Assembly (NCBI GenBank): GCA_024642205.1
Contig: JAHEBQ010000002.1
Span: forward strand, 131,081 to 195,080
DNA length: 64,000 bases
Direction: 5' to 3'
Source: Planctomycetaceae bacterium
GTDB taxonomy: Bacteria > Planctomycetota > Planctomycetia > Pirellulales > Pirellulaceae
A program made the translations under genes and the position numbers. How positions within the stretch are numbered: position 1 is the stretch's first letter; each line of letters opens with the position of its first letter. Shown one piece after another: positions 8,837 to 17,936 of this stretch. The notes below the pieces were generated by a model, which made no database searches, was not told the DNA's origin, and worked only from the letters and a program-made list of their open reading frames with translations.

Positions 8837-10390
8837 ATGAAGTCAATTTGGATCGCATTGCTGGGGCTGTCCGTGACAGCGTTTGGCGGTTGCAGTACGG
8901 TAAACCAACCGTTCGCCGGGGCAAGTCATCGAGTGCTAAGGGAAACGCCGCAGACGCAATTCGGCATGGCACAAACGAATGTCGGCCGCAATATCAATCG
9001 CGTTTCCCTGGCTGGATTCCAACAAGACGAGAATGAAGGGGCCGTTTCCAAGTCGTTGAAATCCTGGAACAGCCCGCGCGAGAGACAATCCAGCAGCCCG
9101 GCCAACAGCCAACCCGGCAATTTGATGGTAAGCGAACTGGTCCCAGGCCAGGTTCAAGGTTACGAGAGCCAGGAGCAAGTATTCACCCTGGCCGACCTTG
9201 AGCAAATGGCCGTGTTCAACAACCCCGCGTTGGCAACGGCAAACGCCAGCGTTGATAAATCTGCAGGGCTGTTTCGTCAAGTCGGAACTCGCGCCAATCC
9301 ATCCCTGGGATATGCTGCCAGTCAGCTCGCCGATCAAAACACCGATCAACATACCGTATTCCTGGAACAGGAGTTCGTACGAGGCGACAAGCTGGCACTT
9401 AACCGGAAGGTTCTGCGGCATACCAGCGAAGCCCAGTGTCTTGAGATAGAAACGCAACGGTATCGAGTCTTGACCGATGTGCGAGTCCGCTTTTACGAGG
9501 CCATCGCAGCCCAGCGCCAACTTGACGCGACTATCATGTTCGCTGAAGTCGCAAGTCAGGCTGTTGATGTCGCGACCAGCCTGCAACTGGCCGGTGAAGG
9601 AACGATTGTTGACGTCTTGCAATCCAAAACTCTGCTGAGCGAAACCAATCTGGCCCGTGAACAATCCGAAGCCGCCTACCGTGGTGCCTGGAAGGACCTG
9701 GTCGCGATTGCTGGCGCGCCTGACCTGAAACCGGCTCGTCTCGTTGGTGATTTCGGATCACCTGTCGGAGTTCAGGATTGGGAGGAAGCCTATCGGGTCA
9801 TCAAGTCAGAAAGCCCGGAACTTGCAGCCGCCAACGCGATCGTTTGCGAAAAGAAAGCGATCTGGGAACGGCAACAGGTTCAGGCAATCCCCAATCTGAC
9901 GGCTCAACTTGGCGCTGGATATGACCGGGGTACGGATTCCGGTCTGGTCAATTTCCAAATCGTCGCGCCGATGCCGACTCGCAACCGGAACTGCGGAAAT
10001 ATCGCAGCCGCTCGGGCCGACTATACAAGTGCCGTTGAGAATGTCAAACGAATCGAGATGTCAATCAAGTCTCGGCTGGCTCGGTCCGCGCAAGAATTTG
10101 AATCGGCAAACGCTTCCGTTCAAAGGTACGAGCAGGAGATTCTTCCGCAAGCCAGGGAGAGCCTCGAACTTTCCGAAAAAGCGTATCGTGCCGGCGAACT
10201 TGCCTTCTTGCAAGTCCTGACGGTTCGCCGGAGCTACTACGATTCAAATATCCGGTTCATTCAGTCGCAGGGCAGACTGGCACAGGCCAGTGCGAAAGTA
10301 GATGGTCTGTTGTTGACTGGTGGACTGGACGCACCACAGGACTACACGACGGGTGACGACCTGCGCGGCCAATCCTTCGGTGGTCAGTGA
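8837..10390 (+). CDS. TolC-family outer-membrane efflux lipoprotein
   Basis: 517 residues. The ATG at 8837 is chosen because it begins a lipoprotein signal (hydrophobic MKSIWIALLGLSVTAFG followed by a lipobox Cys); the frame is open further upstream but into the preceding gene. The body has two halves rich in long Gln/Ala/Glu helices, as in outer-membrane efflux channels of the TolC/CzcC type (for example NPALATANASVDKSAGL and the repeated half SPELAAANAIVCEKKAIW). No inner-membrane pump or membrane-fusion gene is adjacent, so its partner is unknown. The signal implies an N-terminally acylated protein inserted in the outer membrane. Confidence 0.85.
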   Translation: MKSIWIALLGLSVTAFGGCSTVNQPFAGASHRVLRETPQTQFGMAQTNVGRNINRVSLAGFQQDENEGAVSKSLKSWNSPRERQSSSPANSQPGNLMVSELVPGQVQGYESQEQVFTLADLEQMAVFNNPALATANASVDKSAGLFRQVGTRANPSLGYAASQLADQNTDQHTVFLEQEFVRGDKLALNRKVLRHTSEAQCLEIETQRYRVLTDVRVRFYEAIAAQRQLDATIMFAEVASQAVDVATSLQLAGEGTIVDVLQSKTLLSETNLAREQSEAAYRGAWKDLVAIAGAPDLKPARLVGDFGSPVGVQDWEEAYRVIKSESPELAAANAIVCEKKAIWERQQVQAIPNLTAQLGAGYDRGTDSGLVNFQIVAPMPTRNRNCGNIAAARADYTSAVENVKRIEMSIKSRLARSAQEFESANASVQRYEQEILPQARESLELSEKAYRAGELAFLQVLTVRRSYYDSNIRFIQSQGRLAQASAKVDGLLLTGGLDAPQDYTTGDDLRGQSFGGQ

Positions 10391-11267
10391 CCGGATGGTG
10401 AATCCAGCGGCTTTCCAACACTTTCGTTTGAGTCGCGTCGCACCGTCAGCCTGAATCGTCCTGTTCGTCGTCCAATCCGCAGCAATTGAGGCCATTCTCA
10501 AGATGCGTCTCGCGCGCATCGGCTCAAGACAAAAAAATGAAGTTTGTCAGACCGTGTCCCGACGACCAATGCCCGGAAGCTGGGACATCGACCGGTCCAA
10601 GGATTTGAATTCCAGCCAACGATCCACGGCAATCTGGAATTGACGGGCTTCGCATTCTGCCTGGCCCTAAGCGGCGGACCGTTTCAATAAAATTGGTTTT
10701 GACCTGTTACCAAAGGAAAAATCGTCGACACCTCAGCCGGCGTTCGTGACAGGTTGATTCAAATTGAAGGTGAGATGGGACATGCTCACCGACCGACCGG
10801 AGTGCCTTCCCATATGGGTACGGTTCTTACGGTCTGGATCGCTTTTTATCAAGCCGGACAACCGGCGTTGGCAATTCGCGGAACGGAAGAGAATCGTGGA
10901 AACACATCCGGCTCAGCGATGATTTGGGAGGGAACACCTGACGCCACATCGGTTGAGAGACTCGAGGCCATTGGTCTTGGAGTGTCGTATTCGGTCCTTG
11001 TCCCAATGTCAGCAAATCGCGGAACTGGTTAACGTTCATGTCTGCCAATATCGAGAGGGTTGGCAATTGGTGTGCCGAGGCGCCAAATCTAGTCTGCCGT
11101 CTCGTACCCTTGCGTTTAACTCAAAACGCATGGCAAAAGGAACGAGGGCCGGATTATTCACGGTTTAAATTCCGCACCGCCTATCAGCCTCGTTGGCCAG
11201 TTCGCAGAAAACATGTACATTCGAACTTCTTGGCCAACAAACACTCGCGATCGCGACCTGCTTTTCC
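10391..11267. other. gene-poor intergenic stretch (877 bp)
   Basis: No convincing gene, RNA or terminator was recognised here. Short open frames exist on both strands but have unlikely composition and no family resemblance. The length is unusual for this otherwise dense region, so a decayed gene or an unrecognised RNA is possible. Confidence 0.4.
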
Positions 11268-11957
11268 ATGAACATTTTGATCACCAACGATGACGGCTGG
11301 GGATTTGACGGTATCCAGGCGCTTGAATCGGTTGCCAGACAATTTGGTGATGTCTGGACCGTTGCACCGGAAAAGCCAATGTCGGGCATCAGCCATCAAT
11401 TGACTTTTGAACGTCCGATGAGTTTTGTCGAGAAATCACCTCAATCGTTTTCTTTGGATGGAACGCCAGCAGATTGTGTACGCGTCGCGATGACGCAACT
11501 GGACGTTGAATTCGATTGGGTGTTTTCGGGAATCAACAAGGGAGCCAATCTTGGATCCGATATCTACGTATCGGGGACCGTGGCCGCGGCGCGGGAAGCC
11601 AGCCTGTTTGAATGCAAGGCCATCGCATTTTCGCAACACTTGCGAAAATTCCAGGCGCCCTTCGATTGGTCGAGGCCAAGTCGGATGGCGGAGCGGTTAT
11701 TGACGAGTTTGCTGATTCGCGAAATGCCCGACGGAGGTTGGATCAACGTCAATTTCCCCGATCCAAAAAACGGAAATGAAAAAGACCTCGCAGTTGTAGA
11801 GACACAGCACGATTTCAAGCCGTTGCCGGCCGATTATACCAGGACGGACGATGGCAAGCTCCTGTATTGCAGCGTCTACAACGACCGCGTTCGCACGCCT
11901 GGCTATGATGCCGACGTTTGTTTTTCGGGCAGCATCTCGGTTACGATTCATCCTTGA
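11268..11957 (+). CDS. surE: 5'/3'-nucleotidase SurE
   Basis: 229 residues starting at the ATG at 11268, which places the SurE signature at the very N-terminus (MNILITNDDGWGFDGIQAL). The NDD motif provides metal ligands. Other conserved pieces are APEKPMSGISHQLT, SLDGTPADCVRVAM and SGINKGANLGSDIYVSGTVA. SurE is a cytoplasmic metal-dependent nucleoside monophosphatase acting in stationary-phase survival and nucleotide salvage. It appears to be a single gene here, separated by 217 bp from the downstream transporter pair. Length fits the family (about 230-260). Confidence 0.95.
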   Translation: MNILITNDDGWGFDGIQALESVARQFGDVWTVAPEKPMSGISHQLTFERPMSFVEKSPQSFSLDGTPADCVRVAMTQLDVEFDWVFSGINKGANLGSDIYVSGTVAAAREASLFECKAIAFSQHLRKFQAPFDWSRPSRMAERLLTSLLIREMPDGGWINVNFPDPKNGNEKDLAVVETQHDFKPLPADYTRTDDGKLLYCSVYNDRVRTPGYDADVCFSGSISVTIHP

Positions 11958-12174
11958 ATACGCCTCTGCTGCAAATTCAATTCGTGATCGGGCAACGGTT
12001 GTTTGAAGGAAAATCAACAATATGCCGACAGGCGGCGCCACTGAAATTCTCCGGCATTTGCGAATTTGGTGATGCGGCGTTCCTGCCGCCGTTCCGCGGG
12101 GTGCTACTGGTGGAATCATGCGTCGATTACACTTTGGACATTACGGTCCCATGCTCACACTGGGTAATAAGTCG

Positions 12175-12405
12175 ATGAAGCTCTTAATTTGGTTGCTGGT
12201 GGCGGCACTCATCATCCTGCATCAGGACTTTTGGAATTGGAACAATCACAAACTGTATTTTGGATTCCTGCCAATCGGCCTTTATTACCACATCGGAATT
12301 TCGATCGCCGCGGCCTTGGTGTGGTCATTTGCCTGTACGTTTGCCTGGCCGAAGGGAATTGACGAATTTGAAGATGAACCGGTCGGCAAGGGAGGCAAAG
12401 TATGA
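12175..12405 (+). CDS. DUF3311 small membrane protein
   Basis: 76 residues with two hydrophobic segments (LLIWLLVAALIIL and ISIAAALVWSFACTFAW) around a conserved-looking HQDFWNW...FGFLPIGLYYH centre, as in DUF3311. The ATG at 12175 is preferred; an upstream ATG at 12118 adds a non-membrane extension. The stop overlaps the start of the symporter gene (ATGA), a layout typical of DUF3311 proteins, which are probably small accessory subunits of sodium:solute symporters. The C-terminus is acidic and then Gly/Lys-rich. Confidence 0.8.
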   Translation: MKLLIWLLVAALIILHQDFWNWNNHKLYFGFLPIGLYYHIGISIAAALVWSFACTFAWPKGIDEFEDEPVGKGGKV

Positions 12406-13949
12406 GCTTCCTGCTTGCCATGAATGATGGACAAGTCCGCCTTGCCATCATCCTGATTTACCTGGGACTGCTATTGTTCCTTGGTTTTTTTGCCAGCCGA
12501 CTTTTTCGTGGTACGAGGGACGACTTTCTCCTGGCAAGCCATTCGATTGGACCATTCCTGTTGCTGATGAGCATGTTTGGTACAACGATGACAGCCTTTG
12601 CACTCGTCGGCTCGTCGGGGGAAGCCTATGTCAAGGGGATCGGCGTCTATGGCATGCTGGCTTCCAGTAGCGGTATCATTCACTCGCTGTGTTTCTTCGT
12701 CATCGGCATCAAGATTTATCGCATTGGCCGGAAGCATGACTATTCGACACAAATCCAGTTTTTTCGCGATCGCCTGGATAGCAGTTTTATTGGCTTGATG
12801 TTGTTTCCAATTCTGGTTGGACTGATCATCCCGTATCTGTTGATCGGCGTGATGGCGGGAGGTGGCGTGATTGCCGTGATGACGGCGGGTGCGTTTCCCG
12901 ATCTCGGACTGGCCGAAAACGGCGGCATCCCGTCGAGCTACGGATCCTTGCTGATATGCGCAGTCGTTTTGATTTATGTCTTTTTCGGTGGCATGCGTGG
13001 CACGGCATGGGCCAATGCGTTTCAAACGACGGTCTTTATGGTACTGGGTGTCGTTGCGTTTGTGATGCTTGCCAGTCGACTGGGTGGTGGTGCAACGTTG
13101 ATCCAGAGCTTGGAAAACGTGACCCAGAAAGTCGATTCCACGAAACTGACCCGCTCGGACATGAGTCAGACACTGTTTTTTACCTATATGTTTATTCCTC
13201 TTTCGGTGGCGATGTTTCCGCACCTGTTTCAACATTGGCTGACCGCCAAAAGCGCGAAAAGTTTCAAGGCTCCCGTCATACTGCATCCGGTTTTCATCAT
13301 GATCGTCTGGGTGCCGTGCGTCCTGATTGGCGTATGGGGATCATCGCTGGACCTGGTAGACGTCAAACCCAACGATGTCCTGGCTTTCCTGGTGAATGAC
13401 AAAATCGGGGCAGTGATGGGCGGGCTGCTGTCGGCCGGAATCCTGGCTGCGATCATGTCGTCACTGGACAGCCAATTCCTCTGCATTGGTTCGATTTTCA
13501 CCAACGACATCGTCCGTCATTACCTGGGAAAAGACCGATTTTCTGATCGGGCCCAGGTTTGGATTGCGAGGATGTTTGTGATCGCAATTGTCGCAATTAC
13601 CTATGTCCTGAGTCTCCAGGGGTATCGAAGCGTATTCACGATGGCAGTTTGGTGCTTCAGCGGTTTCGCTGCCCTGTTTCCGCTGGTTTTTGCGGCATTG
13701 TATTGGAAGCGACTTACCGTTTACGGTGCCTATTCCGGAATCCTGGCAATGGTGGGTAGTTGGACTTATTTATTCTGGAAATCCGATTGGGGCGCAAATA
13801 CGGAGTTTGCGCTGCATCCGTTTGGCAAATCGTTTCCCTTGATGCCCGTCGTCGCGATTTTCATGTGCTCACTATTAGCCATGTGCATCACTTCGCTCAT
13901 GACGAAGCCCCCGGGCGAAGAGACTCTCGCGAAGTTTTTCGATCATTAG
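12402..13949 (+). CDS. sodium:solute symporter (SSS/SLC5 family)
   Basis: 515 residues with about 13 predicted membrane segments. The first helix is VRLAIILIYLGLLLFLGFF, followed by the family-typical DDFLLASHSIGPFLL and MFGTTMTAFALVGSSGEAY. A later conserved element is LSAGILAAIMSSLDSQFL, matching the sodium-binding helix region of SSS proteins. It should import a small organic solute with sodium; the substrate is not identifiable. Its ATG overlaps the DUF3311 stop, and a second in-frame ATG lies six codons in. Confidence 0.9.
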   Translation: MSFLLAMNDGQVRLAIILIYLGLLLFLGFFASRLFRGTRDDFLLASHSIGPFLLLMSMFGTTMTAFALVGSSGEAYVKGIGVYGMLASSSGIIHSLCFFVIGIKIYRIGRKHDYSTQIQFFRDRLDSSFIGLMLFPILVGLIIPYLLIGVMAGGGVIAVMTAGAFPDLGLAENGGIPSSYGSLLICAVVLIYVFFGGMRGTAWANAFQTTVFMVLGVVAFVMLASRLGGGATLIQSLENVTQKVDSTKLTRSDMSQTLFFTYMFIPLSVAMFPHLFQHWLTAKSAKSFKAPVILHPVFIMIVWVPCVLIGVWGSSLDLVDVKPNDVLAFLVNDKIGAVMGGLLSAGILAAIMSSLDSQFLCIGSIFTNDIVRHYLGKDRFSDRAQVWIARMFVIAIVAITYVLSLQGYRSVFTMAVWCFSGFAALFPLVFAALYWKRLTVYGAYSGILAMVGSWTYLFWKSDWGANTEFALHPFGKSFPLMPVVAIFMCSLLAMCITSLMTKPPGEETLAKFFDH

Positions 13950-14012
13950 AATCCACTGCGGTGCTTCCTCCTCACCCAGGTCAATCAGCTGCCTGAAAGT
14001 TTCGACTCCTGC

Positions 14013-15923
14013 ATGTCATCCCGAAGACGAAACAAGTTCACGCCGGCCGAATCCGAGAAACATTTCGTCAACATGGCGGAATGGATCGCGATGGAATCGA
14101 AGGCTGAAATCCTGCGGATGGAAGAGCGCCGAAAAATTCAAAACACGTCCGACGCCGAAAAATCGGGAGAGACGATCTTGGATTTGGTGGTGACCGACCA
14201 TGTGCACGGGCTGGGTGGTCACCAACTCGTGACGTTTATGCGACGCAACGAAACGTTGAGCATGCCCTGGCATCGCCTCCGCGTAGGCTCCCCGGTCGTG
14301 GTTTCACCGTACCGCGAACCCGGGAAATCGGAATCCGGTGTCGTCAGCCGCAAGAAACACGACTCGATTCAGGTAGCGCTCGATCGCTGGCCGAACGCCG
14401 ACAGGTACCGAATTGACCTGTCCGCGGATGAAGTCACACGGCAGCGTCAACTGGCCGCGATCATGACAGCAAAGGATGCGCGAGGCCGATTGGGAGCTCT
14501 GCGGTCGGTGATGATGGGGGAAAAAATACCGTGCTTTTCGGATCGCAAGTTCGATTTGCATTTCCATACCGATCTGAACGACTCACAAAAATTGGCTGTC
14601 GAATTTGCTCTCTCGGCGGAAGATGTGGCGATCATTCACGGGCCTCCCGGCACCGGCAAAACAACAACCGTCGTTGAATTGATTGTGCAAGCAATTGGGC
14701 GCGACGACAAGGTTCTGGCGTGTGCCCCCAGCAATACTGCCGTCGATAACCTGCTCGAACGACTGATTGACGCGCGACAGCGCGTTGTCCGGATCGGACA
14801 CCCGGCCCGTGTCGCGGAACGACTCAGGGATTATTCACTCGATGGTCTGGTGGATCAACACGACAACATGCCGGTCATCAAGGACATGATGCGCGAAGCC
14901 GATGCCATTTTTCGCAAGTCAGAAAAATGGACCCGGGCCAAGCGTGAACGGGGGGAGCGACAGGAGATGAAGCGGGAAGCCAAACGTCTTCAGGCTGATG
15001 CGCGGATGCTTGAACGGCAGGCAATCAACTCGATCCTGGATCAAGCCGACGTGATTTGCGCTACGACGACGTTTAATCCGGACCTGCTCGGTGATCGCCG
15101 GTTTGACCTGGCGGTGGTTGATGAAGCCTGTCAGAGCACTGAGCCCGGTTGCTGGGTGCCGCTGCTGCGTGCCGATCGTCTGATCCTCGCCGGCGATCAT
15201 CAACAGCTTCCACCCACCGTCCTTTCGACAGAAGCGGGTCGTCAGGGTTTTGCCAAAAGCCTGATGGAACGACAACTGGAGGTCCATGGCGACCAGATTT
15301 CGCGGATGTTAAATGTGCAGTACCGAATGCACCGAGACATCATGACGTTTTCCTCGGATCAATTCTATCATGGCGGGCTGATTGCCCACCGGACGGTTGT
15401 CGAACACACGTTGCCTGAACTGGAAAGCGTGATTCCCAATGAATTTACCGAAAAAATCGTGACCTTTGTCGACACCGCCGGCGCGGGATGGGATGAAGAA
15501 CTGGAGCCCAACGGTTTGAGCAAGCGCAATCCCCAGGAGGCGGAATGCGTTCTAAAGAAAGTCCAGCTGCTGCTTGATTCAGGATTACCCGGGGAAGACA
15601 TCGCGGTCATCGCGCCATACGCGGCGCAGGTTCGCCTGTTACGCGATCAGTGCCGGCACCGCGGGGTTGAGATCGATACCGTGGACGGATTCCAGGGACG
15701 GGAAAAAGAAGCCGTCGTCATTACTCTTGTCCGCAGCAACAACAAAAACGAAATCGGGTTTCTCGCGGACCGACGCCGCATGAACGTCGCATTGACCCGT
15801 GCACGGCGACGACTGATCGTCATCGGGGACAGTGCGACGCTGGGCGGGGACGAATTTTACCGTTCCTTTATCGATTACGTGGAATCGGTAGGTGGGTATT
15901 CTACGGTCTGGCAGGAGTTGTAA
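14013..15923 (+). CDS. UPF1/IGHMBP2-type SF1 helicase
   Basis: 636 residues. N-terminal beta-barrel-like region (about 60-190), then Walker A GPPGTGKTTT near residue 212, CAPSNTAVDNLLERL (motif Ia), Walker B VVDEACQSTEP, AGDHQQLPPTVLS (motif III), VQYRMHRDIM (motif IV), TVDGFQGREKEAVVITLVRS (motif V) and NVALTRARRRLIVIGD (motif VI). All superfamily 1B helicase motifs are present, and the order and spacing resemble the IGHMBP2/SMUBP-2 group, which unwinds DNA or RNA 5'-3'. A charged helical insert (KREAKRLQADARMLERQ) lies between motifs Ia and II. Gene appears monocistronic. Confidence 0.93.
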   Translation: MSSRRRNKFTPAESEKHFVNMAEWIAMESKAEILRMEERRKIQNTSDAEKSGETILDLVVTDHVHGLGGHQLVTFMRRNETLSMPWHRLRVGSPVVVSPYREPGKSESGVVSRKKHDSIQVALDRWPNADRYRIDLSADEVTRQRQLAAIMTAKDARGRLGALRSVMMGEKIPCFSDRKFDLHFHTDLNDSQKLAVEFALSAEDVAIIHGPPGTGKTTTVVELIVQAIGRDDKVLACAPSNTAVDNLLERLIDARQRVVRIGHPARVAERLRDYSLDGLVDQHDNMPVIKDMMREADAIFRKSEKWTRAKRERGERQEMKREAKRLQADARMLERQAINSILDQADVICATTTFNPDLLGDRRFDLAVVDEACQSTEPGCWVPLLRADRLILAGDHQQLPPTVLSTEAGRQGFAKSLMERQLEVHGDQISRMLNVQYRMHRDIMTFSSDQFYHGGLIAHRTVVEHTLPELESVIPNEFTEKIVTFVDTAGAGWDEELEPNGLSKRNPQEAECVLKKVQLLLDSGLPGEDIAVIAPYAAQVRLLRDQCRHRGVEIDTVDGFQGREKEAVVITLVRSNNKNEIGFLADRRRMNVALTRARRRLIVIGDSATLGGDEFYRSFIDYVESVGGYSTVWQEL

Positions 15924-16071
15924 TCGCCGTCAATGGGAGTTCCTCCAACGACAAACGCCTCCATCACTTTGCTTGAATGCCTGACAAACGGTTCACTCAA
16001 CCGGGAAATGGGGGCATGGAAGTTCCGTCGGAAACTGGGTTTGAGTTTCACGTCAAGGAAAACGAGCACCG

Positions 16072-17808
16072 CTAATAGGCCGACAAGCCGAAGGAATGTT
16101 GCAGGCCCTTGATGCTCCATCGGACTTTCCTTTCCGGACTGACCAGTTGGAGAATCGTCTTGCTGGTGATCAAGGTGTCACCGTTGGGCAAACGACGAAC
16201 GGCGCTATTCCCCTCGTTCGCCTTGAAGCTCCAAACCACGTGTTTGTCATGATTGTACTCGTTGACGGTCGTGTCGCCGAGGCTCGCGACCAATGTCGTA
16301 CCTGCGTCAGTTCGATGCACGGAAATCGGTTGATTTGCCGTTTCGATCGACCATTCTGTCTCGCCCTGGCGATTTATTTCGATAACAGAATTCTTGTCAA
16401 ACAGGGCGACCAGGGTATTGCCATTGCTCAATCGCTGGCAATCCGCGACGCGACCGCCGACCTCCGCTTCCCAATCAACGGAACTGTCCGGCTGGTACTC
16501 GATCACTTTCGTCCCGCAGCCGACTAACGTGTTGCCGGTCTCAAGTCGATGCAAGCCCATCATTTGATGGGGAACGCGATCAAGCTTCCAGATTTCGTCT
16601 CCTTCTCGGTTGAATTCGACCACCGTATGCCCGGTATAAGAGGACACCAGCCGATTGCCATTCGGTAATCCCTGGACGTTCCAAGCGCCCTGAAAGTCGC
16701 GACTCCAAATTTCTTGTCCCGTCATATCGACTTCTACGACCTTATTCAGTCGGTAGTCCGCATACAGGATCCTGCCAAACATCAGATGACTGTCGACAAT
16801 CGGAAAGTGAATCTTGACCGTTTCGCCATTTTCCTCCAACCATGATTTCCATTTTTTCACAGACGGGTTTCGGTGTTCAGGACTGTCGTAAGCCACGAAT
16901 GCAAACCGTTGACCGGTAATAGCACGCAGCACACGGGCACTCTCGACACGTACATCCAGAATTTCCGACTCCAACAGCCCGACCAGGATCGGCAACGCGT
17001 CCCGGATTCCCTTGTTGGCCAACGAACGGGCAAAAGCGACTCGAACGTGATCATCGTTTTCAACCTTGAGACGCTGCAGCAACTCTTCTGTCGCTGCCAG
17101 CCCAAGCAGTTCCAACAGCGCCACCGAGCTGGCAATCCGCCACGACGCATTCTCGGATTGCAGCGAAGACTTCAGGCGCGGAACATCGGATTTGACAGCG
17201 GTCGCCGCAAGCGCTCTTCCAATCGCGGTCTGAGTTACTGAATCGTCAACCAGCTTCAGAGTCTCCAGCAAAACATCGGTCATGCCTTTGATCTGTTTGG
17301 CCTGGACGACGACGCAGACCGCATCAATGACGCCCAATTCGGTATCGCGACGATTCCTCGAATTGACATAATCGAGTATGACGCGTGCCCGGTACGCGAC
17401 TTCCGGGTTTTGTGCCTGCACGGCAGCGGCCAAAGGTGCCTTGGGGATCGTTGTCATCATTTTCAACGATCGTGTCGCATTTTCACGTACCAGGTAATCA
17501 GTCGATTGGAGGTCCCGAACGAAGTCCCTGGCTTGATCTTCCAGCTGCTGATGCAATGGATGACCGGGATCCAGAACTTGCAGGCATTTCCGCATCGCAT
17601 CGGCGGTCGGCAGAACCTGATGATGTGCAAGCGTTTCGATCGCATTTTTCAAAAGCGGGTGCGGGCCAATGTTCTGCACCAGGGATGACGAATCGTCGAT
17701 TTCCTGTGAACAAACGATCAACGGCAAAAGGGTAAGCAACGCAAGCACCAAACCGGGCAAGGCTTTGACCGCGTCGCTGCCGCAAGCAAGGAGAAGAGGG
17801 TATTTCAC
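16072..17808 (-). CDS. exported HEAT-repeat and beta-propeller protein
   Basis: 578 residues from a GTG start at 17808, chosen because it follows a GGAGCG ribosome-binding site and begins a signal peptide ending near IVCSQE; longer versions would overlap the upstream TRAP permease gene. Residues about 40-330 form HEAT-like helical repeats. Residues about 345-578 are a propeller: a unit of the form N-x-VVE-x4-G-x-x-x-W recurs six times (NKVVEVDMTGQEIW, HTVVEFNREGDEIW, and so on), alternating with xNGNTLV pieces. This resembles PQQ-like/arylsulfotransferase-type propellers. It is the third gene of a reverse-strand run after TAXI and TRAP genes. Function unknown; an extracytoplasmic scaffold or sensor is plausible. 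Confidence 0.78.
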   Translation of the reverse strand: MKYPLLLACGSDAVKALPGLVLALLTLLPLIVCSQEIDDSSSLVQNIGPHPLLKNAIETLAHHQVLPTADAMRKCLQVLDPGHPLHQQLEDQARDFVRDLQSTDYLVRENATRSLKMMTTIPKAPLAAAVQAQNPEVAYRARVILDYVNSRNRRDTELGVIDAVCVVVQAKQIKGMTDVLLETLKLVDDSVTQTAIGRALAATAVKSDVPRLKSSLQSENASWRIASSVALLELLGLAATEELLQRLKVENDDHVRVAFARSLANKGIRDALPILVGLLESEILDVRVESARVLRAITGQRFAFVAYDSPEHRNPSVKKWKSWLEENGETVKIHFPIVDSHLMFGRILYADYRLNKVVEVDMTGQEIWSRDFQGAWNVQGLPNGNRLVSSYTGHTVVEFNREGDEIWKLDRVPHQMMGLHRLETGNTLVGCGTKVIEYQPDSSVDWEAEVGGRVADCQRLSNGNTLVALFDKNSVIEINRQGETEWSIETANQPISVHRTDAGTTLVASLGDTTVNEYNHDKHVVWSFKANEGNSAVRRLPNGDTLITSKTILQLVSPERKVRWSIKGLQHSFGLSAY

Positions 17809-17936
17809 AAACCGCTCCGCTTCAGTGACCAGCAAATGATTCGGGTATCGGCCAGTACGATTTTTTCGACCAGGTCGATTATATCCGAACGGGTAAGAGT
17901 TCGCGAAATTCGAAACGACCGATTCCTGATCAAAGA

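Noticed and set aside
12471..13286. Reverse-strand open frame of 271 codons opposite the symporter gene
   Set aside because: The translation is His/Gln/Arg-rich, as expected for the antisense of a hydrophobic protein, with no signature.
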